DNA from: Delphinus delphis
Lineage: Eukaryota; Chordata; Mammalia; Artiodactyla; Delphinidae
Length of the DNA stretch: 64,000 nt
Direction of reading: 5' to 3'
NCBI RefSeq assembly: GCF_949987515.2
Contig: NC_082698.1
Location: 4,936,455 to 5,000,454, forward strand
The notes under the pieces are model-generated. The model worked only from the letters and a program-made list of their open reading frames with translations, did no database searches and had not been told where the DNA came from. The number at the start of each line of letters is the position of its first letter. Position 1 is the stretch's first letter. Shown here one piece after another: positions 24,601 to 39,600 of this stretch. The position numbers and the translations under genes were made by a program.

Positions 24601-27600
24601 GTTCGCTGCCCTGCACAAGCCACTCCTCAGGCTGGTACTCCCCGTCCCCCCGCTTTTTTTTTTAAAGATTTTTTTGATGTGGACCATTTTTAAAGTCTTT
24701 ATTGAATTTGTTTCAATATTGCTTCTCCTTTTTTTTCTTTTTTGCGGTACACGGGCCTCTCACTGTTGTGGCCTCTCCCGTTGCGGAGCACAGGCTCCGG
24801 ACGCACAGGCCCAGCGGCCATGGCTCACGGGCCCAGCCGCTCCGCGGCATGTGGGATCTTCCCGGACCGGGGCACGAACCCGTGTCCCCTGCATCGGCAG
24901 GCAGACTCTCAACCACTGCGCCACCAGGGAAGCCCTTGCTTCTTTTTTAAATGCGTTTTGGTTTTTTGGTCACGAGGCATGTGGGATCTTAGCTCCCCAA
25001 CCAGGGATGGAACCCGCACCCCCTGAACTGGAAGGTGAAATCTTAACCACTGGACCACCAGGGAAGTCCCCCCCATCCTCTTTCTCCGGCCGCCCTCGTT
25101 CTGCTGCTGCCCTCACTCCCTGCCACTTTCTTCCTGCCAGGATGCTGCCTCTCTGGCCGGCCTGATTTGAGTGGTGAAAAGCCAGGTACCACTTGCAGTG
25201 GGTTCCACAGCATCTGTCCACAATTCACACCCACCCGGAACCTCAGAATATGACCTTCTTTGGAAATAGTGTCTTTACAGATGTATTAGTTAAGAATCTC
25301 GAGAGGAGATCATCCTGGATTTACGATGGGCCCTAAACCCAATCTCCAGTCTCCTGTACGAACAGGGCAGAGCACAGAAACACAGAGAACAAGGCCTGGG
25401 AAGAGGGGAGGGATTGGAGTGATGCGTTGACAAGCCAAGGAACGCCAAGGACTGCCGGAATCCACCAGAAGCCGGAAGAGGCACGGGCAGATTCTCCCTG
25501 AGACTCTACACGGCGGCAAGGCTGTTGATACCTCGGTTTCAGACTTCGGGCCTCCAGACTGTGAGAAAGTAACTTTCTGATCCTTTAGGCCACCAAGTCT
25601 GTGGTGATATATCGAGCGGCCCTAGAAATCGGGCAAAACTGGAAAGTAAGTTCTACTCTTAGCCCCTCAGCACAGCCTGGCAGGGCTTCTTTCCTTCCCA
25701 TTCCTCCTGGACGCAAAAAGGCTCACAACTCCCCCACCCCGCCCCCATGGGCTGCACTATCTGGTGACACGAAATGGAGGACATTCCACATGCGTCTCGA
25801 GTTACCCCCAGCACACAGGAGGTCTGGACATCTGAACGGGCCCCATGCTTTCCTCCCAGGGAGCGCAGGAGCCCAGGACTGCGCTTTGGCCTGATTTGCT
25901 TTGGTTCCAGGGGACATTCCCAGGAAGTCAGGTGCTTGTCAAAACTCTCATCATCTGCTGGACAGAGAGGGTGGGTCTAACTTTAGAGACTTCGATCAAG
26001 GGGGAGGTCACAGAGCAGCGTCAGGAATTCAAACGTGGACAGTGTCCCACTTACTGGACTGCAGGCTGAAGCTGAGCTTGGCCCTCGGTGTGACCGGAGG
26101 AGGCGTGTGCTGGGAGGACGGGGAGGACGGTGACACCGAGAAGCGCCTTTCACTGCCCATGACGTTGATCACCTGGCTCTTCGGTCTCTGGGGCCGCAGG
26201 GGACTTATCTACATCAGAGGGACGGAAAGAGCACAGTTAGGAGCCATCATGGGCTGAGTTGTCTCACTGCAAAAATCCCTATGTTGAAGCCCTAATCCCT
26301 CAGCACCTGCGAATATGACCTTATCTGGAAATAGGGTCTCTGCAGATGGTCAAGTTAAGATGAGGTCGTTACAGTGGCTCCTAATCCAATATGACCGGCG
26401 TCCTTATAAAAGGGGGAAATTTGGACCCTGACCCATGCACACAGGGACAGCGCCACGTGAACATGAAGGCACAGATCAGGGTGATGCTTGCACAAGCCAA
26501 GTGAGGCCAAAGACGGCTGGTCGACCGCCAGACGCTGGGGAAGAGGCCAGGAACAGATGCGCCTCACAGCCTCAGAGGGAACCAGCCTGGCTGACACCTT
26601 GATCTTGGACGTCCAGCCTCCAGACCGTGAGACGATCAATCTCTGTCGTTTCAGCTGCCCAGCCTGTGGTACTTTGTTACGGCAGCCCTGGCAAACTGAT
26701 ACAGGCTTCACAATAATCTCCTTACCCACTCTGGGGCTGATGTCACATCACAGGTTTCCTGGACGTAAGTGTAATGTGGGCCATTCAGTGGGGGTGAGAG
26801 CACACAAGGAGAGCTCCAAAGGGTCACGAGTGGACTCAACGACCAGCTCAGTGACCGGAACGCCTCAGGCACCTAATTTCTTGGTCTTTCTTGGCAGGTA
26901 CGTGAAAACCTAGAAACTTGCCGAAGGATTTTTTTTATCCATCTCCTGGTTCTTCTCTCATGCTACGCTATTACTGAGTAGGAATTCTTTCCACTTTTCA
27001 TTGCATTTATCCTCCCCATCTCTGACTTTCGGATGCACTTGACTTTTCCCACCTAAGCCTTTTCCTGCAACTGTAACATCGGGGTGTTTTATTTATCTAT
27101 TTCGTACAACCTGCTCTCAGATCATTAGGCCTGGGGGAACACAAGCGGTTCAAAATACTCCCACGGTAGGAGTCATTAGCAAAGTTATTAACCCAGCTGA
27201 GAAGGAGGAATCAAGATTTCTGCTCCGGGACAGGCAGGGCGGGAGGGCAGGGCTCTGGGCCTGGTTCCGGGGGCTTCATTCCTGGGCCTGCTGGTGAGGG
27301 TCAGCTGCAGAGCCGGTGGGCGGCAGCATGTGCCTCTCAGCGGTCTGCAAAGGCAGGGCCTCCCCGGGGGCTACTGAGGCTGGAAGGAGGGGAGGAAGGC
27401 TTAAGCCCTTTGGTAAACGGGAGACTGAGGGGACACTGGCCAACAAGCCGACCTCCAGAACTATACTATGCCAACAAAGGAGATACCGGAGACCAGGTGT
27501 CATCCCTCATCTGCAGAAACCGATGAGTTCCCTGCAGCTCAACTGCTGCGGGAGGTCTGGGACAGCCTGCTGAGCTCGGGCTCCTCCTCGGGTGCGTGTG

Positions 27601-30600
27601 TATAGGGACTGGAGACGGGGATTCAGGGATTGCGTAGGTGCCCCTCCCATCCTTCCCACCCCATCCCATAAGTGCACATTCTGACAATTTGGGGAGCAGA
27701 GGACATTTTACTGGTGAGATGCAAACCGCACGTGGAGGCTGCCCCTCCTGCTCCAGGCAGACTCTGAGAGGCTTAGCTAGAGGTCATGAAATTGTCGATG
27801 ATGCAAATTCAGGCAGGAAGCCGAATCCAGCCCCGTGGAGGGAACAGAGAAAACCTCTGCAGAAGCATGAGGAGGCCAGGTGGACGCACAGAGCAGTGCA
27901 AGCCCAGCGCCGCCCCAGGGAATGGGGCTACTGCCGCCACTCAGTAACCCTGCCTCTCACGGACCCCACCAGCCCACCTGCTCTGTCCCGCAGCACCTGG
28001 CCGGTTACAGGCACACGGAGGCTTGAATAGGAAACTCCAGGTGCCTAACTGGACTCACAGACCTTGCCAGCAGCTGTAACCCGGAGGACAGACTGCTACC
28101 GGGGCTGGACAAGAATAGCCAATCTGCCTCCAGCGAGAAGTCAGGAGGCCCCTGAAGCTACAGCGGTGGTTATTCTGAGACTCCTCAGAGGCTGCCAGCA
28201 GGGTCAAGGTTCTGTGCTCTGACCTTGGTGGATTCTTGTGCATTGGCTGAGGGTACCCCAGGCCAGCCACGGGGGGCGGGGTGCACTTTGTGCCGGAACT
28301 CAGCCCATCTTCACTAGCATCCTCGCGGGAAAGCAGGGCCACGTGGGGAGGGACAGGCTTATACCGTGATGATGGCTGAGCCTGGCACGTCCTTTCCCTT
28401 CTCTGCACGCAACTTAATTCTGTCCAACTCTGCCACGTGGCCCAAATTCTCTGAGGCCCTCAGTTTTAACATCTTAAAGTGGAGCTTAAATGAAAATGTA
28501 CGGAAGACTTGCACAGGCTCTGCACTTAGTAAATATTCAAAAAATGTCGCTGTTCGTTCCCCCACCCAGTGATGGTGTCTGGACTCTAGAGAGAGCGGGG
28601 TGCCAGCCAGTCCCAGCGGGGTCGCTGGTCTCCCAACTTTCCAGAAGCGCGGACAGAGCACAGGGGCCGGGGGCGGGCTCGTCAGAAGCCTCTGGATCCC
28701 ACTGCGCGAGGCTGCATCTGGGCATTTAGTGCTAAGCCTGTGGCCAGTCCCGCCCCAGGCCCCTGCACTCTGCAGTGAAGCACCGAAGCCCAGCTGCAGT
28801 CCGAGCTGTGTGCAAAGGCCTCGCGAGGGCGTCTGCCTTCATGAGGACCGCGTTGTGGCTCTGGGGTCTCCCTTCCACCTCTAAACACCCAAGCGGCACG
28901 TGGCTGCTGGTCTCCACGGCGTGCGGTCTGGATGGAACATAGCCTCTGGTATTCAAGATATAAACAAGCAGTGAAGTATGTCTTATTAAACGGTGGTCCC
29001 ACCTGAGCCCTTTGATAAGCAACCCTTCAGTAACGGCCGGGACAGGTCATGGACTCCCTGCCCAGGGCAGGCACATTCTTGGCCACCGTACAGGCAAACG
29101 TCCATCCATTTTGAGAGGGAGGCAGCTCTAAGCCTGACTTGACCTTTGACACTGATGGCCTCGGAGAGCCTCTTCTTTATTTTGTCTCCGGTCTACAAAT
29201 AGCACGTCCTGAATACAGCTCACCCCAGAAGCTGTCCGTGCCTAATTTTTGCCCCCAGACTCCAAACGCTGCTATGCGCTGCTGGGAGCAGAGGCAGCCC
29301 CCATCCCCCCAGGCCCAGCCCTGGGAGGAGAGCACATGCTGCTTGGGTTTCACTGCCATCAACCCCAGACTCTGGAATGAGCGAGATTCCCGGGGATCCA
29401 TCTTTAATGTCAACTCACCAGCACGTGACACGTTAAGTCCCTGAAAGTCCTTCTGAAAGATGGCCAAGGGATTTAGGCATGGAGCACACGAGGCTGGGAG
29501 GATGACACGGACCTGTGTACAGCTGGCAGAGCCCAGCGGGAAGGGGCTCTGGGATGCTAGCGGAGCAGATTATAACAGTCGGGCAGAAACGGTGGCTTAG
29601 TGATTTCTGGTCAGGAAGGGGCAAGGGAACAGCGTTAGCTGGCCCGGAGTACTGCTCTCTGACAACAACAGCAACCTGTTCATCTCCAGAGACGTCCGGA
29701 TGTCTAATGGAAGCAAGTCCAACTTTGCTGCGGAGCCTAGAACCATGTGGGGCCTGCTGATGGCTGGGGCCCCTGTGGGATGGAGGATGGAGCACGGGGG
29801 CAAAGACGAGCATCCTCCGGAGAGATGCAGCTCTCCTCTGTGCCTCTGGATGCCCTGCAGCATCAGTTACACAAGGGGAGGGCTGCGAGAGAACCCCGAT
29901 TTTCAAATGACTATTTCACAGCCAATGCAGTGGAATCCAATTGACAGCCCCCTTGGCTAAATGTGCCACATAGACAGGTCCCGGCAGCCACCGCGGAGCG
30001 AGGGGGAGCTCCCTGGGAAATTACCGTTTCTGAAAGGATCACAGCCTCAGATTGCTGCAGGGGAATGTCGGTGGGTTTAAATTCTTTATCAAATATCTCT
30101 TGATGTTTGCTGTTCCTTTTTTCCTTCTTCTTGTCCTTCTTCTCTTTATCTGGGTCGTCCTTGTCTAGCTTGTCCTGGGACCGGGAGTGCATTTTCTTTG
30201 GCAGGAGGGGTTCCAGAGCAAACCTAAAGGAAACGGTTCTTTAAATCAATGACGTCTTACTAGGACAGCCACTGCTTTTCGCCCTGCAGCTCCATGTAAA
30301 GTCACTCAGAATGAATCAGGTGCTCCCTGGGAAATGCCCACTTTTACAAGGAAAGAAAGGATTTTAAAAGGAAGGTCAAGGGAGACTTAAGATACATATT
30401 GCCGACTGCAATGGTTATAGTTTTGAATCTCGATAAAAACGAATTGGAAAAAAAATAGAACACTTACAGGATGATGAGGGAAATGTAAAGTCTTACTGGA
30501 TATGGGATGACTATATTCAGGGATTATTGTTGATTTACGACGGGAGGATGGTATTTGGGGTCTATTTCAAAAGGGAAGCCCTCATCTTTGACAGAGTCAT

Positions 30601-33600
30601 ACTGAAATATTCACGAATGCAATGAGGAGAAACAGGCAGATGCTAACGCAAAGAAATGTCCGTATCGGTACACAGGTGGCTTCCATTTGACAGCCCTTTG
30701 ATGGCTCCGTGAGAAACAAGCCAATTCCAGCTTGCAAGGATGTGGAGATGCCCTCAGACTTTTAGCTGAGAACTGAGCTTGAGACAGAGATTCTGGGTCT
30801 CAGCTCTGCCACCTTCTGGTGAGTCTCCACAACCTCTAAGCACCATGGGCTGGATGTCCCCCTTCACAAAATGAAATGGAATGAAAATGGTATTTAAGAA
30901 GAGATATGATCTCTTAAAAGAAGCTAGAGTCATACAGTCATATAGGAGAAATAGCCTATATTGTGATTTCTGATAAATGTGTTTTTTAAACTGGTCTACC
31001 CATCATTCTCATATGGTTAAGAGAAGCAAAGTGGTCAGCTGAGAGGGTTCACGGAAGCTCCCTGCCCTTCAGCTGCCAATGTCAGGCAGCCCCTGAGCCC
31101 TGCAGGAGGGCAAATCCCACCCCCGTAACGCGGGCTGTCAGGATAAGGGGCCAGGTCCCGAGCCTGCCCCTGGGAGCCCCCAGTTCTCACTGAGACCTTC
31201 CAAGCCTGACTTCCTGGGACACCTGGAGATTGAAGTGTCTTCTTCAAGGGGACACTGATTGTAAGAGAAGGAAATCTAGAAAGCCTGTCACATTGCCATC
31301 CTAGCTGTGGTTTCTTTCAAACTTTTTTGTGAACGGGACATTGAGAACAAAACCACTGCTCTTAATAAGACCATTCCAGCACCTTGGCTCCCCAACATGG
31401 GAGAGGTAACATGGAAGTCAACACTTATTAGATGGGTCATTCACAAAACCACATTTCAAATCCATAGAAGACGCCGACTGCTGAGAGCAAGAATCACATC
31501 TGCTACGTTTTGTAAAAAAAAAAAAAGAAAAAACTGGATGGTCAGCAGGTATTGAATGTAGGTATTGATTATCAGTAGCTGCTAACATCACTGCAAGGGA
31601 GAGAGACACGAACGTCCTTCTGAATGGAAGAACCAATTGAAGTCATCCTGTCCCCAACTCACGCTTGACCGTGCACAAGCCTCTAGATGTGACTACTAAT
31701 CTGCAGGATATATGAAAGACAGAGAAACACAGTCAGTAACACTGTAGGGGATACAGTAAGCAAAACCCAGACGACACCAGAAGCAACCTGGAGTTTTCAA
31801 CAGACAAATTACAAGGAAAAGAAATGAAAAGAAAAAAGCAGAAGGGGAAATCTATTGATTAAAAGAGAACTAAAGAGAGACAGCAGCCCAGCTGCAAAGT
31901 GGGGCTCTTATCAGGATCAGTTTCAAACAAACTAAAAAGAAAACAAAAAAAGCCATTTATGCCCCAATTGGAAATTAAAACCGATATCTGATGATAGTAT
32001 GGAATTACTGTTCACTTTTTACACGTGCTAAAGGTAGTATGATTGTGTTTTTGGTAAATTCTTACCTTTTAGAAATTCACACTGAAATGTTTACGGATGA
32101 AATGATATGATGCCTGAGATCTGCTTCGGAATAATATGGAAGAGGGAGAGTGTGGGCTAGGAGTTGATCATTGTTGAGGCTGGCTCATGGCTGGTACAGG
32201 GCCTCATTATGCTATTTTGTCTCCTTCGTATATGTCTGAAATTTTTGCGTAATAAAAACTTGAAAATGATTAATGAAATACACCAGTGTTGACTTTGATT
32301 ATTACGGCATTTCTGGGCATCTGGACTTTTGCAGTTGGATACACAATAACTACTAAATCAACAGCCATTAGGTGTTAAATATTATATCTCTTCTACTATA
32401 AACAAAAATTTAAAAATCTTCAGGATTTTATTCTAGGTTTGGCAGAACTTGGGATAATTCATGTAGGGAAACAAAGGATTAGTGGACATCTTACAGCTCC
32501 GGGGAGAACCTGTGCTGTGAAATCCAGACGCATACACAAGGAACCAAGAGAAAGGCTGAGCTTTAAATTTTTCACATTATGAGAACCAACTGCCGACAGG
32601 ACGAACTTTATTCTGCACGTAACTGATGCCATTTGAGACCAAAGCCTCATTTTCTCCACATCCCTTAGGTGGTGAAGGGTGGCAACCCCGAGAATGAACA
32701 AAAATCTGGACTCTAATAAAGATGCCTTCTAGTTCAAGGTTAAACAAATACGGCTCCAGGGCTGGAGACAACGATTCCCACTCATGTATTCACACGTGCA
32801 GGACAGTACTCCTCCATCTAAAACCTCTAGATCACTTCCTGCCCTCACCCCTACGTTCCTGGAAATATAAAAACCTTTTCATAACTAGCCTGGGGATTTA
32901 CCTGCGGAGAAGCTGAATTAAGTTTCTTTAGCGATCTTGCGCTCAGCGACAAGCACACTTGATTTAAATACCGCTAAATTGAGGTTTTCCATGTGGACTT
33001 GGCCTTAGAAGTAACAGACACTGATAAAAATTACTGTTAGGAAAAAAACGTGGGAACAGTTTGCCATCCTTCATTGGGTACATTGGTCGTCGGCAACAAA
33101 GGGCACTTGGGTTGGAGCTGTCCCTTGGGGCGCTCTGGAAGTCTGTGTCTGCGTGTCACAGGGGTCAGGAGCCTGTGGGTTTGATAGGATGGGATGATGG
33201 ATTGTAAACCAAATGGGCTTGGACAAACACACAACTGTGCAAACTCGACAGCAAACCAATTAGAAGTTCTTCTCTACTGTTTAAATTGCATGTGACATTT
33301 TGTCTTTCTGTATCATCAGAACAAACTTTTCATATATGCTAGTCACAAAACACACAAAAATGTCAATAACGAGGTTCTCTTTGCAGGAGACACAGTGGGA
33401 GCTCAAGGAAATGTTCACCCGTCCGTTCCGTTCTTGATCCCTTCTTAGTTGCTTTGTGCCATCCGGTGCTCAAGGGCAAAACTAGGTCTCCAAAGAGATC
33501 TTGTAGAAAGAAGGTGGCCCTGCCAGCAACCAAGGAAGCCTGCCTGTGTGCGACAGTCCTGCCCTAGCGTGACACCTCGGAAGTGAGCAAGAGATGGAAA

Positions 33601-36600
33601 GTACAAGCACGCGGCTGGCAAGGAACGCATCACACCGCTTCCGGGACTTGCTGAAAAGCACTGAACACTCACCTGGAGGTTCTACAATTTGATGGCAACC
33701 TCATCCAAAGTGGTACCCAAAGCGAGAAATTTTTCCTCAAAGATTCACAAGACTCTACAAGTCTTAGCGGCACCATGATTGTAAAAGTCTTGGATGGTCT
33801 CCATTTCAAAGAGAATTTTGATTTTTAAAAATCCTCTCAGGTGTGATGAAACAAACCCAGGGCCCTGGGTGGCTCCTTGAATCCCCTCCCAAACCTCCCC
33901 GGCTGCTAAGCCAGACTCACCCATCGGAGCCCGGCCTGGAAGGGGTGCTGTCTGATGACAGGGACGAGACAGAGGCCACAGACAGAGGTCGCGACGAGGA
34001 AGGCATTGTGAAGGATCGGACCATGGACCGGGGACGGCTGCCTCTTCTGTCGTCCAGACTTGAGGGCTGGGTTGGGCAGAGGGGAGAGAAACAGACAGAG
34101 AGAGACTTGTTTGATGCTGTGGCAAAAGGCGCCCAGCCTGGCACGGGCAGACACCTCGGACCAGGTGGTCTTAGCAGCCCGGAATCTAGGTCAAAACTGT
34201 CCACACTTTCATGAACAATGCATGTGCTTGTTCAAAGTTGAAGACAAAAACGGTGATTATTTGGAGGCTTTTTGAAATCTGATTTGATGTTGTGAAAAAT
34301 ACCAGGAGGAACTTTGTTTTTTTAAAAAGTTAAAAAGCAGTTTTCTCTACCAAGACCACAAGGCATCAACTTGTTCCAGAGTCACAGTACAATGTACTGA
34401 TCGGAAAATTTATCTTGTTGAAAAATATCTAGAATGTGAAAGAATTTTACAAGATCTTTAGCTGAACTTTGTATCTCTGCGTGGTGACAAACCAAGAAGA
34501 TCACTAAAATATATGGATGCATAATGACGGAACTTCTCTAGACTAAAATAAGATGCACCTGCTGCTTAATTAAAGGTGGATTTCCTCCTCTGCCAGCGAC
34601 TGGATTAGATGGCTCCATGGCTGGCGTTGCTAAAACTCCTCCTCACCAGAAAGTGGACCAGCAATGCATTCTAGAGAAGAACGGTCTTGGACAGAGTTTT
34701 CCATCGTCTCTTTGTCATGTCATACTATTGTACATTAACAAAATAAGTGTCACTGAAATACAGCACATGTCAACACCTAATTAGCTACAAAATGCTAGTG
34801 TATCTGCACCCCGAGCCAGATGTTGGTACATCTGGGATGGCAGCTGCAGCAGAAGCTCCTTTCTTTAACCTGAGGATGTGGAAACCAAATTTCTGCAGGG
34901 CATTCCCTCTCTGTGTGGCTTCAACCTCCCTAAAGCCCATCCCCACTCCACCAAAGCTGGTGTTTCATTCAGCCCATCACCTACAGAAGACCTGCCCGGG
35001 ACCACAGGTGATTACAGATTGTACAACACCATTGAAAAGATGGTCTGTTTCTTAAATATTTGTTTTGCCCATGAAATACTATTTGATCTGTACACTATCT
35101 CTTCAATAGTAAAAGGTTCAACAGACTTGTGGTTGCCAAGGGGAAAAGGAGGGATGGACTGTGAGTCTGTGATTAGCAGATGCAATCTATTACATACAGA
35201 ATGGATAAACAACACGGTCCTACTGTATAGCACAGGGAACTATATTCAATATCCTGTGATAAACCATAATGGAAAAGAATATGAAAAAAAATGTATTTAT
35301 ATATATGGATGACTGAATCATCTCGCTGTACAGCAGAAATTAAGACAACATTGTAAATCAACTATACTTCAATAAAATAAAATTTTAAAAAATAGTAAAA
35401 GGTTCAAAATTGCTGAAGAACAGTGTAAAGCAGAAGCTGGTAACTGTTTTCTGCAAAGGGTCAGATAATAAGTATTTTAGGCTTGTGGGCCGTAAGGTCT
35501 CTGTCCCAAGCGTGAAAAGAGTCATAAACAGTACAGAAATAAGTGAGCACAGCTGTGTTCCAATAAAACTTTATTTACAAGAACAGGTGTCAGGCCATAG
35601 TTTACTGATCACTGGCTCAATATGCAGCTGAAATCTGCCAGCACAGAGGGTCTGGTCGGTCTTGGGTTTAGCACCAATGATGGTGCCATGGCCCATCTCC
35701 AGGGAGACGGCCATTGTCATTAATTGGCTTTCATAAGGAAAACTTAAAAGGAAGTGGTGACTTGCAGACAAACCCAAACTGTAAAAATGTTTCTAGAAAC
35801 TCAGTCTACAATATCCTCTTCTCAGCCATTTCTGTGACAAAGCGAGAGAGTGGCATGGACACATGTACACTACCAAATGTAAAATAGATAGCTAGTGGGA
35901 AGCAGCCGCATAGCACAGGGAGATCAGCTCGGTGCTTTGTGACCACCTAGAGGGGTGGGATAGGGAGGGTGGGGGGGAGACACAAGAGAGAGGAGATATG
36001 GGGATATATGCATATGTATAGCTGATTCACTTTGTTATAAAGCAGAAATTAACACACCATTGTAAAGCAATTATACTCCAATAAAGATGTTAAAAAAAGG
36101 TTATATTCCTTATATTCCTATTTATAGTTATTATAAAATACTGGCTATATTGCCTGTGTTGTACAATATATCTTTGTAGCTTATTTTATACCTAACAGTT
36201 TGTACTTCTTAATCCCCTACCCCTATAGTGTCCCTCCCCTCTCCCTCTCCCCACTGGTAACCCCTAGTTTGTTCTCCGTATCTGTGAGTCTGCTTCTTTT
36301 CTGTTCTATTCATTAGTTTGTTGTAGTTTTTAGATTTCACATACACGTGATATCATACAGTGTTTATCTTTCTCTGACTTATTTCCCTGAGCATAATGCC
36401 CTCCAAGTCCATCCGTTTTGCTGCAAATTGGTGACACTTTATTCTCTTTTTATGTCTGAGTGGTATTCATATATACATATCTCATACCTTCTTAGGTTGC
36501 TTCCACATCTTGGCAAGTGTAAATAGTGCTGCTATGAACACTGGGGTGCATGTATCTTTTTGAATTACTGTTTTTGGTTTTTCCAGATATATATCCAGGA

Positions 36601-39600
36601 GTGGGACTGCTGGGTCATAGGGTAGCTCTACTTTTAGTCTTTTGAGAAACCTCCATACTGTTTTCCACACTGGCTGCACCGATGTACATTCCCATACACA
36701 GTGCACAAGGCTTCCCTTTTCTCCACACCCTCACCAACATTTGTCATTTTTGTTCGTTGTGATGACAGCCGTTCTGACAGGTGTGAGGTGATATCTCACG
36801 GTGGGTTTGATTTGCATTTCCCTGGTGATTAGCGATGTTGAGCATCTTCTTATGCGCCTCTTGGCCATCTGCATGTCCTCTTTGAAAAAATGTCTACTGA
36901 GGTTTCTGGCCGTCTTTTTAACCGCGTGGTTTGTTTTTATGATGTGGAGTCACATAGGCTGTTTATATATGTTGGATATTAACCCCTTGGCAGTCCTATC
37001 ATTTGCAGATACTTTCTCCCATTCAGTAGTTTCCCTTCCTTCAACACGTTCAGACGGCAGTCCAAAGCCTCCCACCCAGCCTTGCGGCTGAGCCCTGGGA
37101 GCCTGTTCTGGGTCCTTCCATTCCTGACCCTCCCAAGGAAGAGTCCTGCCTGCTACTCTAGGTGCGTCCTGACCACCCCATCTGCTACCCCTGGTACCAC
37201 CGTGCCCAGCTCGGCTACCGCTCCTCTCTCTGGCATCTCTGTGGGACTCTGACCCTCTTGATGCTCTGAGTGAGACCTGTTCACGGCCGCTGCCTTTCAA
37301 AACCCAGGCTCTCCCCTGCCAGTTCTTCCACAGCAGCAGCTTCTGAGGACGGCTCAGAGGTGGGGATCAGCGTTCCGGAAGTTGGGGACTGTCTTTCTGA
37401 GCACCCACCTGCTCAAACCACCTCCTGCCCCGTGAGGGGCTGCCTTCCCACTTCTCCCCGGCAACCTCCTCAGCTTGACTTCAACCCCGTCCTCTCTGGA
37501 TCCAGGTGACGGGCAAAGGAGAAGACAGCCGTCAACCTCGTGCTCGGGTGATTCTTCTGGGTCGGCAGATGCTGCCTCCGTTGTCCATCATCTTCTGGGT
37601 ACGTGGAGACGCAGCCTTCCAGGAAATGCAGCTCTGCTTACGGTGGAGAAGAAGCACGACCCATCTGACATCTGGGTGCCATGAGCCCCCATTCCTAAGA
37701 GCGCCCAGCATGACAGTTTCCATTTCTCTGATGAAATGATCTTCACGGCAGCCAGCGCTGAGGGAGGGGGTGCACAGGAGGGAGCCGGCCAGGGACCAAG
37801 AGGTGCAAGTGGCCACGGGATGGCCTCATCCAGCTCGTGGGAAGGCCCAGGAAGCAGCCGTGAGCGTCCAACCCCCAACCACAGAGGGCTGGTGATTTGC
37901 CCCGAGAGGCAGCCTTGAGTCTCGGTCGGGATGCACAAGCACGGATTGGGAAGTACAAAGGAAGGGAGACGGCAGGAGCCGGCTCTGGCAGACGAGGGAC
38001 AGAAGCCAGTCTGGGTCCCACATCAGCAGGGCAGCCACTGGGTGTGGCCCTGGGTCCTCCCGGGCCATTCACCTCCCAATTCCTTCTTGACCAAGCAGAG
38101 CCTCTAGAAATGGAGGATCCAGGGCTTTTGTTTTTTCATCTGAAGCAGCTGGTCTCTCCCAGCCCTGATGGGGTAGCTCCAGTGCTAGGACACTTGGAGA
38201 GAGGGGACGTCTCTCTCCCTGCAGCGGGGCGGGCAGTGGCGGGCAGGGGGGTTAGAGTTAGGCGGGAATGTTGGCTCTGGCATGGACTAGGTGACCTGGC
38301 ATAAAACACGGAACTGCTCTGGGCCTCAGCTTCCTCCTGAGCATGTAGGGAATAATCATGCCACCTTGAGAGGCCGGCGAGGATGAGCTGAAATGACGCA
38401 GGTGACGCGCGTAGGGCGGGCCACGCTCTGAACCGCAGCCTCCGTTGCCCTTGCCGTTGTTACCACGGCCTGAAGCACAGACTCACTCCAGCCCTCTCCC
38501 CAGGAGCTGGGGACCAGTGCTGAACGTGGCTGGTGCCCGTGGCCTCTTCTCTGGGGACCCCGGGTCTGCACTCCTCACTATCTAAGTATACGGAGGAGGC
38601 TAGGCTCCTGTGCTTTCATCCGGGGAGCGGTGGCACCTTAGAGCCCAGGACTGTCTGAATGAAGGCCAGAGCTGAGCAGGCCGGGGGTGTCCCATGGAGC
38701 CGCCGGTGGATTAGGAGTCAGAGGGTGTCCAAGTCTTCCCTTTCTATGGCTTAGGCTGACCCAGAAAAATTGACAAAATGGTTTATGTCCTTTCTATGGG
38801 TTTTTATTTTTATTTTTTAAAATTTTGTTTATTTTTTGGCTGCGTTGGGTCTTCGTTGCCGTGCGCGGGCTTTCTCTAGTTGCGGCGAGCGGGGGCTGCT
38901 CTTCGTTGCGGTGCATGGGCTTCTCACTGCGGTGGCTTCTCTTGTCGCGGAGCACGGGCTCTAGGCGTCCAGGCTTCAGTAGTTGTGGCACGCGGACTCA
39001 GCAGTTGTGGTTCACGGGCTCTAGAGTGCAGGCTCAGTAGCTGTGGTGACGGGCTTAGCTGCTCCGTGGCATGTGGGATCTTCCTGGACCAGGGCTCCAA
39101 CCCGTGTCCCCCACATGGGCAGGCGGATTCCCAACCACTGCGCCACCAGGGAAGCCCTGGGGATTTTACTTTTAAATTCATCTTTTTTAAAACAGGATGA
39201 TACTGTATTGCTTTTGAAAGCATTCTGAGGAGCTTGAAAGTTCTCCAAGTAGGTAAGACGGGAAAGCCTCATTCCAGACGGCATTTTATCACCACATTTT
39301 TCAGAGGATGACAGGGTATCTGCCTGACCTTTTGTCTGCTCAAGGGAGGCTGGCCGCAGAGCCTGCCTTCGGGGTCCCAGGATGGAGGTGGACTCAGGGA
39401 AGCAGCTCCAGGGGACAAAGCATCCACGGGTGGAAAATGCATCCTTAATTCTGTCCCCAACTTCATTCCCAATAAGCCTGGTCAACCCCTGGCTGGGGGG
39501 TGGTGGTGGAGATGCCTTGGCTGCCCCTGCCTCGGGGTGGGACCTCGGTGGAGAAGATGCCGTTTCAGACTGCGGTGCAAATGGCTCATCACCGGCCGAG

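Larger units (their letters stand above)
22696..26054 (-). other. DOCK1: DOCK1 intron with stacked antisense repeats
   Basis: Donor GTAAGT and acceptor tttcccag. Contains SINEs at 22990-23168, 24728-24935 and 24940-25070, an old L1 (23770-24375) and a MaLR LTR (25228-25625). Confidence 0.9.
26209..30024 (-). other. DOCK1: DOCK1 intron
   Basis: Donor GTAATT and acceptor tgatgtag. Contains a MaLR LTR (26248-26710), a MIR-like piece (28395-28556) and unique GC-rich sequence; the frames there have no family match I recognise. Confidence 0.9.
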
